DNA from: Kryptolebias marmoratus
Lineage: Eukaryota; Chordata; Actinopteri; Cyprinodontiformes; Rivulidae
Direction of reading: 5' to 3'
NCBI RefSeq assembly: GCF_001649575.2
Contig: NC_051432.1
Location: forward strand, 23,358,609 to 23,422,608
Length of the DNA stretch: 64,000 nt
This document shows, piece by piece, positions 50,301 through 64,000 of the stretch. The notes beneath the pieces are model-generated. The model did not search any database and was not told the origin of the DNA. It saw only the letters and a program-made list of their open reading frames with translations. Within the stretch, counting starts at the first letter, position 1; every line of letters begins with the position of its first letter. A program made the position numbers and the translations under genes.

Positions 50301-52775
50301 GGAAGGAAAGCGCATCAGAGGTGACTGTTATCGGACACGAGGCAGCAGATGGAGGGGGGAGTACGAGGGAGTATGGAAAAGTTGAGACTTTTTTAACATA
50401 AAGGAATGCATTCAGATACTTCTGAAAGTTGCCTGTACAAACAGCTGGGACCTCCATGTGTCACACAGCATCAGTGTCTGAGAATAATCCTGACCAGTGA
50501 GTCACAGCCGAAGTGTTTAAGGAAGTTAACACACGTCTGAGAGATACTTCTCCACTCGACATACACTGATTAAACAACCAAGAAGAATAGTGAATTTCTA
50601 AATATTTATGTCACTTTACACTTGTAATGCAAATTAAATAAGTAAATAACGTCCGCATGGAATGCAGTGAAGATTTTGAGGTTTGGAGTTGTTTCAGGAC
50701 GGCGGCGATCCGCTTTGGGATTGAGTCGACAAGCTAATGACGGCTAATCTGAGCGGACCCACTTTCAAGGCGGATTCTGCAGTTTTAAAACAACTCCAAC
50801 CTTCAAAATATCAGTGGTTCAAGCAAACACCATTTAAACTTTTCCTAAAGAACCAGTGGAAGTGCTACAGCTAGCTGGTGCTGCAATTAGAGCTGGCATA
50901 TTAAAGAATTTCATGTAAATAACCATATAATGTAAAGCCTCCAGGCCGCTCTGGGAGTGCTGCAGCTAAATAATGCTACTAATGGCGCTGGCAAAGACCC
51001 AAATAATTTTAAGCAAATAATCTTTAAATTTGAAATTCACTGTGATGTATATGTTTCTAAAATAGCATTTGCATGAACCACTATGAAATTTTGGAGATTT
51101 GAGTGTAATCCACTTTGGTCTTGGCTGCGTTTGGATTAACCGTCTGGTTGTTTCTTTTAGTTTGTTTCTCAAAACTGAGGCCATTCAAAAAGCTATCCGC
51201 AGCTTAGTAAGATTTTAATTCTTCATAACTTTTCATTAGAACTTGACTTCAAAAATGGTGGAATTGTCTCATCAGGTTTTCGAAGCAGTTTTTCGGTTTG
51301 TGGTCGACTTCATCCTTTTTATTTTAAGTGAGAAGTGTTTGGAGAAACTGTAGCAAAAGATGAAAATTCCCAAATATTATTACTTTTAAAAACACAGCAG
51401 CCGGCTCAAAGAGCACATACTCAGATTGTAAAAAGGTGAAAGAGAAAATAAAACTAAGTCAGATAACAAAGAAGATGCGGGAGTAGATTAGACTTTTGTG
51501 TAGAATGTAAAAGAGGGGAACTACAGAGTGGAACCACAGAGTGGAACTCCAGTGTTTGCTGAACCGTTTCCCTTCACCTCACCCCATTCCGACCCCTAAA
51601 ACAACACAGGAATTTGGATTCCATTCACTCCGACTCTCACACAGAGAGAAGGAGAAGCAGATGTGAAGCGAACCACAGCATACCAACATGAAGCTGGGTA
51701 TCAGCACAAATCTCATCCCCAGCTCACGTCAAACTTTAATTTTTAAAACATCTCCTGCTGTGGTTTGGTTCTTCAAACACCCGTCGTTAGGACAGATAGT
51801 GTTTTTGCAGGTGTCTGTCTGACAGTCTGCCTGTCTGTCTGACAGTCTGCCTGTCTGTCTGTCTGTCTGTCTGCCACCAAAATGAACCACTGGACGAATT
51901 TTAATGAAATTCACAGATATTGGATTTGGCATAAGTCTACAGCTGACTAACATTTCGAGTCAACCTCATTCAAAATGGCCACCACAGTCTTTAAAATAAA
52001 ATCACAAAAAAGGCTAAAACCCGGTCAGTTTTACAGCTACGGACCTAAAATTTGGTGTGGTAGTAGCTGAGACTGATCCCCAACACTCAGGCTGTGCGAC
52101 ATCCTCGTTTAAAAATATCTTCTGGGTGGATTTTACTGAGACGTTCAGGAAACGATCCCTGGATGTACGTCTACAACTGATTGACATTGGGAGCCAATCC
52201 CATTCAAAACGGCCACCACAGCCAAAACAATCTCAGAAAACACAAAAGCTGCTATAACCCCATCAGTTTTACAGACGTTGAGCTCAAATCTGCTGAGGTA
52301 GAAGCTGAGAGGCTGCTGATAAACATATCTCTGAGAAACTTTTAAATCCATTTGTGTTGTAATGTTTTACAGACCGAACTGTGACACTCTGTCCTGTATG
52401 TGGATGGATCAGTGTGAGGGTCTCCCACCTTGAAGCTGCTTAGCTCCTGCTTGGTGAAGCCATTACTGTGGATAATTTTCATCTGTTTGACCAAAGTGCT
52501 CTTCCCACTTTCTGCTGCACCTGTAGGAGCACGGAGCCCATCATTATCCATCATTACATCCATCACACCTGGTCAGGTTAAATCAAACTGCTCCCAGGAC
52601 TGAGTCATCATCAGGAGGGCGTTTATCTCAAGGCAATTATCTCACCTAGAATGAGGATTTTGACCACGTTCATCTCCTGCTTTGCGTATTCGTACAGGTC
52701 TCTGTCGATCTTGGAGCTGCGGATTCTCGCCTTCTTCTCCTCCTCTGGATCTTCGGTTCCGAGGCACAGTCCCAT
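36407..52775 (-). CDS. gnav1: G-protein alpha subunit of the fifth class (G-alpha-v)
   Basis: A 361-aa heterotrimeric G-protein alpha subunit from nine exons: 52646-52775, 52429-52520, 46940-47032, 46382-46542, 44349-44477, 40022-40151, 39836-39907, 37562-37649, 36407-36597. MGLCLG gives an N-myristoyl Gly2 and a palmitoylatable Cys4. The P-loop is GAAESGKST (44-52), where most classes have GAGESGKST or GTGESGKST. Switch I is [10 protein letters not shown], with the cholera-toxin Arg at about 183 and Mg-binding Thr at 186. Switch II is [12 protein letters not shown] with catalytic Gln209. NKID (274-277) and TTATDT (331-336, normally TCAT) complete the nucleotide site. The tail is [10 protein letters not shown], with no cysteine at -4, so it is not a pertussis-toxin target. 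N-terminus and tail fit none of the s, i/o/t/z, q or 12/13 classes; they fit Gv, described in fish and many invertebrates but lost in tetrapods. The symbol is assigned from that pattern, not from an alignment. Introns reach 5.4 kb. Confidence 0.88.
38153..38182. other. Perfect 12-bp hairpin in a gnav1 intron
   Basis: GGCTCATTAAAC, a 6-nt loop, then GTTTAATGAGCC. It lies between exons 37562-37649 and 39836-39907 of gnav1. A run of A precedes it. The function is unknown; it could be a chance palindrome or a MITE remnant. Confidence 0.6.
39396..39443. other. 21-bp stem hairpin in a gnav1 intron
   Basis: GTCACACAACAGCTCCTGATC and its reverse complement pair over 21 positions with one mismatch around a 6-nt loop (39417-39422). 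It lies in the same gnav1 intron as the hairpin at 38153. The stem is shorter than a typical pre-miRNA, so a microRNA call is not supported. Confidence 0.6.
40950..41245 (+). repeat. Two consecutive interspersed modules (family A)
   Basis: Unit one: ACTCTCAGCTACCACCTG then GCGGCCATCTTGAATCAGG. Unit two: ACTCTCAACTACTACCACACC then AAGTTTTAGTTCC and CAGCCATCTTGAATTGG. It lies in the gnav1 intron between exons 40022-40151 and 44349-44477. The tandem arrangement suggests the true element is a multi-unit repeat about 150 bp long per unit. Confidence 0.65.
41296..41330. repeat. (AC)n microsatellite
   Basis: About 17 uninterrupted AC units in a gnav1 intron. Other CA runs lie at 44864-44884 (gnav1 intron) and 55866-55896 (intergenic). 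Confidence 0.95.
45130..45800 (+). repeat. Interspersed repeat (family F) in a gnav1 intron
   Basis: Contains CTACAGCAGATGGACAGTCT and TTGGGAATCACC-type words typical of decayed fish DNA transposons, then TTTGTGACAGGCTGCTGGTAACAAA and TTTAGGAGCCTTTTTATG as in the sgsh-intron copy (27270-27900). It ends with CAAGACTTTTGCACTG. No intact frame is seen. Confidence 0.55.
48215..48395 (+). repeat. Interspersed module (family A)
   Basis: GATGACTCTTGGCTACTACC then CCAGATTTTAGCTCAGTG and GTGGCCATCTTGAATCG, in the 5.4-kb gnav1 intron between exons 46940-47032 and 52429-52520. It diverges in detail from the other copies. Confidence 0.6.
51812..51873. repeat. (CTGT)n-type microsatellite with higher-order unit
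   Basis: GTCTGTCTGACAGTCTGCCT occurs twice, followed by repeated CTGT tetramers, in the same gnav1 intron, just before a pair of family-A modules. Confidence 0.85.
51885..52315 (-). repeat. Two interspersed modules (family A), reverse orientation
   Basis: CATTCAAAATGGCCACCACAG, then CCTAAAATTTGGTGTGGTAG and TAGCTGAGACTG; the second unit has CATTCAAAACGGCCACCACAG, then GAGCTCAAATCTGCTGAGG. These are reverse complements of the core at 15497. They lie in the gnav1 intron next to exon 52429-52520. Confidence 0.65.
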
Positions 52776-53319
52776 CCTGAGCGATCATCTCCTCCTCAGC
52801 CCGCTCAGACAGGGAAAACAAAACTCTGAAGACTGAAAACCGGGATCAGTCCACACATCCAGTCCTCAAACGCGGTCTTCAGGTCGTCTCGGACACCTCG
52901 GAGGGATTTTACGCATCGCTCCGTCCGCTTCCTCCGCCTCTCTGGGACAAATCCTGACCTCAAACTTCGCTTTGCCGCCGAAAGGCAGCTCAGTTAATCC
53001 AGAATCTGCTGACTCCCTCTGCAGCCTGCTGCCCAGATGGAAACCCTGTTTTTTTTTTTTTAACTTCCCTGGGAAGTGACGTGCAGCTGAGTCCGCTCCG
53101 TGCGCCTCACCTGAACCGTCCCAGCTCCTGACCTCATGTTTCTGAGGTCTCCGGCTTCAGACACAACATGGAGGCTGAGCTCGAATATTACTGACGCACA
53201 GCTCCTTTTAAAACGTTTTCCACATTAAGACAAAACTTTAAAAATCTACGAAGAACTTTTAAAAAGGAGCTGCTGCCCCTAAAAACCAAAAATATTAAAG
53301 CTTCTCACTGCAAACTATG

Positions 53320-53460
53320 AAATCAAACATAAAAAACAATCATCCTGAATCATATCAAATGGTGCAGTTTGAAAGAGTTCACTCCAGTAGTTTTCCATAT
53401 ATGTTTAAATGCAGTTCTGAAATGAGGGTAGGCACTCAATGTAAACAAGGCACTTTTATC
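53320..53460 (+). repeat. Interspersed repeat, family B fragment
   Basis: ATGGTGCAGTTTGAAAGAGT, TCACTCCAGTAGTTTTCC and GCAGTTCTGAAATG then TGTAAACAAGGCAC match the first half of the copies at 5488 and 18305. Confidence 0.6.
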
Positions 53461-54539
53461 TACATACTTTCCTCTGAGTGTAAATACGTACCAACACGTC
53501 AAAAATTAGACTTCTTGATCCCAAAAGGCTCTTCCACTGACCTATTTTTACCACCATTAACAAATTTTGGTTAAAAACTTTTAATTTGGGGACATTTTAA
53601 CTTTTTATAAAAGAAAATTGTGCAAATTTAATTTTAAGTTCCTTTAATTTGAATTTAAAAATAAAATTCACATTTTGATGTATAAATTGTAAAAGGAAAG
53701 AAACGTTGGGGCCACTGCCCGTGGCTCATTTGTGGTCACCATGGTAACCACACACCTGCGTCTGCCGCTCCCTGAGTACAAATGCAGGCAGAAACCGACT
53801 AAAAAATAAGCCTCAAACAAACAGCTGCTGTGTGAAAACTACAAGTTTGATCCTAAACATTCTTGAACTGTGAGCAGCAGAAGATTCTTATGGTCATTTA
53901 TGTCATTTTTTATGTTTCTACATACACATTAAAAAGAGTCTACATTTCCAGATTTAAAAAGAATATTCTGAACTAAGTTATAATTGAAATGTATGGAAGC
54001 TGAAGAGAGGACTCTTTGTATTCTGGAGGGATTTAGGAGAAAAACACAAGTCCTAAAGCAGTGAGACACTGGGTGAAAGAAGACAAAGATGGCAACATTT
54101 TAATGTATACCAGAAAGAGTTGTGGGAAGAAGGAAAATTTGTTTGTGAAACGTCAAACGTTCAAATTAGTGACACATCGATGGTCAGTTAAACATTTTTG
54201 CAGAAAAAATCTGTAAAAAACCATAAAACTTAAACTGGGATTGTGTAAAACCCATGAAAGATATCGACGTGCCACTTCAGACACATAAAGTCCAACTCTC
54301 TGTGACCCGTTCAAACTCAGAGAGACATTTTGGCTCTGAAGTATTCCTGAGCTGCGGAGCACCAAAGAGGGCTGAGATTTAAAACCGTTGGTTTGTTTTT
54401 GTTCACCCTGGAGGACGTTCCATTCATAGATGTAGAATTTGCACGTTTTATTTCCAAGCTGTGCAACAAGACAGAGGACCTTTGCATTAAACATAATAAA
54501 AGTGATTCAATGATTACCCAACAACAGCTTTAATAAAAA

Positions 54540-55065
54540 CCACGTCCTCCCGCTCCAGCAGCAGGAAGTTGGACGTCCTCTGTAAGCTTATCAGCACCTC
54601 ACATCTCTGCAGAGGAATGCTGCTCTTCTTAACAGATCTTCTTCAGTTCATTGAGATTTGTGGGGATGTATTTAACTCAGTTGTTTTTAAAGTTTTGACA
54701 GGTTTGAGACCGACCCACTGAAGCATCTTGATTTTTACTTTTTTTTGTTTCAGCTGTTCTGTCATAAATCTGCTCCTGTAATCAGGTTTGTTGTCCTGCT
54801 GAACAGCCCAGCTGGGGACAACTTTCAGCTGTTGGACAAATGGTCTCGCATTTTCCCAGAGAAGCAGGAGGTCCTTTAGGTTCACAGAGGAGTTCACGCT
54901 CAGCTGAGAGGCTGCAGGCATCCAGCTCCTGCAGCTACAAGATGAGCCCAAACCATCGTCCCTCCTCCCCCGTGCTGGGCAGTTGTTATAAGGCGTTTTT
55001 TTTTTTTTTTTTCTCCAACCATGACACGACTCTTTGTGTTTAAATAAATCCACCAGGGTCGTGTT
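54540..55065 (-). mobile_element. Degenerate Tc1/mariner-like transposon remnant
   Basis: The minus strand encodes fragments recognisable as the C-terminal part of a fish Tc1-like DD34E transposase: NARPFVQQLKVVPSWAVQQDNKP, then LKQKKVKIKMLQWVGLKPVK, and a final ISMNELKK-like end. The catalytic DN/E pattern is broken, and a long A run at about 55000 plus substitutions interrupt the frame. It is a dead copy. Confidence 0.65.
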
Positions 55066-56363
55066 CCTCCAGACATCCTCTGTGATGTGTTGCTGTAAAA
55101 AAGTTTTAGACTCTAATCTAAAGGAGTTTTAAAAATACAAGAAATTCTTTCTCAAAGAAATACAGAATTTTATGTCACATCTGTGTGAAAAACAAATAAA
55201 CAGAAAAAAGAAAGATTTCACTGCCAGATATATTTATTTAGACAAAACAATTTTCAAAATCTGACATTAGTACACAAATTAGAAATGTTGCAGCTTTACT
55301 TCTAGGGGATTTAACAAGAAAAGCTTTAATAGTTCAGGAATTACAGCTAATTTCCTCAGTTGGCTTTAGCTGTTTGAGCGGCTGTGGCCTAATTTCTCCG
55401 CCTCGGTGAAGCGTAGATATGTGCTGATCAGACAGATGATCTGTCATCAGGCTGAACGCGTTACTGCAGGAAACACATGACACACAGATCGCCCGTTTAG
55501 TTCTTAAAGTGGAATTCACACACAAAGATAGCTACTAAACGGCTGAGAAAATCCCCCCAGATCTATAAACATTTAAAAAAACTAATCAGTCCACTTTTCC
55601 TTCTTTCTTCTTACAAACATTAGGTTAAAAAAAAAACACTTTAGTTTGACAGATCAGAGACCAAATCAGGAGAGTTTACGAGTTTAAAACAGGAGGCATT
55701 CATGTTTCTGTTGAACACATTTCCTGGAAAATAAACTGAATAAAACAGATTATATGTTTCAAACAGGCAGTTTTCTCTGAGTGGAATCAGACACTGAAAC
55801 AATTAAAATTATAACAGCCCTTAAATTAATCTATGGCTTCAGGAATGAGGCACTATGTTATTTAAAACACACACACACACATACATACACACACACTTGG
55901 TGCAAATTCAGGTAGCTAAAACCCACAGACTACTTCACAAATCATTTAACAAAGTTATGTTTTTTCTTTACAGGAAGGGAAAAAACGACCAACATGTAGA
56001 AATTAAATGTGTTTTGAAACGATAAGTTCATTCAGCTTCTCTGATGACAAACGGATAAAACTGAACACCCTAACAGAGACAGACAGTAATAAGTTATGGA
56101 AAGTTTAAAAGGTGCCACCTCTACATGTAGTGTGAGACTTAAAGGAGCAAAAATAAAACCCAACAAAGAACAGCATCGAGCTCTCAGCCAAGGAGAAATC
56201 TTGTGGCTGAAATAAAGACCTGAAGCAGGATTTTAGAACCCGCTGGACGAGGACACATCTGGCTGAGGACATCATGGATCCTCCGTCCGGCTCTGCTGAG
56301 TCCTCGTTTTTAAAGCTGAGTTTACCTGAAGGGGTGAAGCAGGCTTCGAACAGTCCGAGCTCA

Positions 56364-62965
<6,602 letters not shown>

Positions 62966-64000
62966 TTCGACGACGTCGACTAAATAACTTGAAAAGGATG
63001 AATACAGCTGCGCGTTTTAAAAACTGTTAAGATTTTTTTTAATTTAGGAGCAATTACAGTAGTTTTAAAAAAGTAACTCCAGAGCCGTTCTGCTTCTCTT
63101 GGACGGACAGAATGACACCGAACAGCCAACGCCTCCGGTGACGTCACATCGAACGAACGTTCACCCGTTGACGTACTGGTTGCATAATCCTCTGGTCACG
63201 TGGTAACACGAAAGCTCCAACCATTGCCCTGTTCCTTTTAATTTAGCCAGGGTATGACCCGGCTAGTAGGCAGACAGAAACATATGCGAAATAGAGCGCA
63301 AGCTCCGCCCACCCGGTCACCACTGCCAGCTGGCTAATAAACGGTATATAGCCGCTCTGAAGCGGCTCTACTTCAACTTTTTTTTGCAATATTATCAGAA
63401 TTTTTTTTTTTTTTTTTTTGCGCATTTAATAGGTATACCTAATCAAAAGGAACAAACAATAGAGTTTGAAAGCTTACTTTACAAATTTGGGAGTCCTTAG
63501 TCAAAGCTTCTTGGCTATTTATGTCCAAGGTTCACCCAGAAATGCCTGTCATTCTGCAGAACATGCATTTTTACTTTTAGGCATGTTCAGCTTGAATTTA
63601 CTCAAGGAGAATCATTTCTGTGACAAGATATCAAAACAGTTCTTCTATGAATCCACATGGGATGAACCCAACTCTGAAATACAAGGTTTTTACATTTCAG
63701 TTTTCAATTACGCATTTGAGTAATTTTCCAGCTGCACAGAAATTTACCTAAAGTTTTTAAGAAAACTGCAACAAAACAACTACTATGAAGGATAGATGCA
63801 ATGAAATAAACTTGGAAGACTAAAAGGCCATTAAAAACCACAGATTAAAACTGAAAACTGTAAATCAAGTGCATTATTAAGCTAGCAATTAAAGCAAAAA
63901 TAAAATTCACAATGCAAATCTTATTTATTTTCTCACAAATACAGTTTAACAAAAGGAGTCTTCAATGATTACAGGAATGCTTAACACAATCTTATCATGG
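62966..64000. other. pcyt2 upstream region and flank, no gene seen
   Basis: The first 200 bp are the pcyt2 5' UTR and promoter, moderately CpG-rich, with an E-box GTCACGTGGT at 63195-63204. A T run lies at 63397-63420. The remainder is AT-rich with no recognisable exon. Confidence 0.55.

Larger units (their letters stand above)
52776..56363. other. Intergenic between gnav1 5' end and pcyt2 3' end
   Basis: GC-richer DNA at 52776-53160 is the likely gnav1 5' UTR and promoter. Then come a family-B fragment (53320-53460), AT-rich DNA, a Tc1-like transposase remnant (54540-55065), a CA run (55866-55896) and the pcyt2 3' UTR. No host coding exon is recognised. Confidence 0.6.

Noticed and set aside
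54153..54494. 113-codon minus-strand open frame
   Set aside because: No recognisable motif, no exon-like boundaries; it lies beside a dead transposon.

Overview
The window looks like nuclear DNA of a ray-finned (teleost) fish. Genes have many exons and short introns, and the intergenic DNA is AT-rich and full of fish-type interspersed repeats. Gene order (slc26a11 head-to-head with sgsh, then npb, then pcyt2) matches human 17q25.3. One extra gene is gnav1, a fifth-class G-alpha known from fish and invertebrates and missing from mammals. Two isolated N bases (4453, 14327) mark assembly gaps.

Layout. 1-3749: repeats and AT-rich DNA. 3750-4312 (-): two-exon G-protein gamma subunit. 6630-10000 (-): secreted uromodulin-like EGF/D8C/ZP glycoprotein. 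10289-11338 (-): diverged, probably broken member of a small secreted-protein family. 13029-20307 (-): slc26a11, with a hAT-like element and an assembly-gap duplication in one intron. 22263-22960 and 24368-25194 (+): two intact members of the small secreted family, with a deletion remnant between them. 26982-33327 (+): sgsh, lysosomal heparan N-sulfatase. 34230-35022 (+): npb, neuropeptide B precursor. 36407-52775 (-): gnav1, nine coding exons over 16 kb. 56364-62965 (-): pcyt2, CDP-ethanolamine pathway. 62966-64000: pcyt2 upstream DNA.

How the genes relate. slc26a11 and sgsh both serve the lysosome, and each has upstream a copy of the same roughly 60-bp module: CLEAR palindrome GTCACGTGAC, a second E-box and a GC box. 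The small secreted-protein genes lie between these two copies. The likely history is that an ancestral bidirectional lysosomal promoter was duplicated or split, and the small-gene cluster now occupies the gap.

The most novel item is that family. It has four exons, three phase-1 introns and an invariant 87-nt third exon. Products of 117 and 118 aa carry a signal peptide, a C-x5-C motif and three conserved N-glycosylation sites. A related core promoter precedes two genes, one inverted diverged copy and one deletion remnant. I do not recognise it as a named family.

Exon limits were set by hand from splice signals, reading phase and family similarity; every coding total is divisible by three. 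UTR limits are mostly not resolved.
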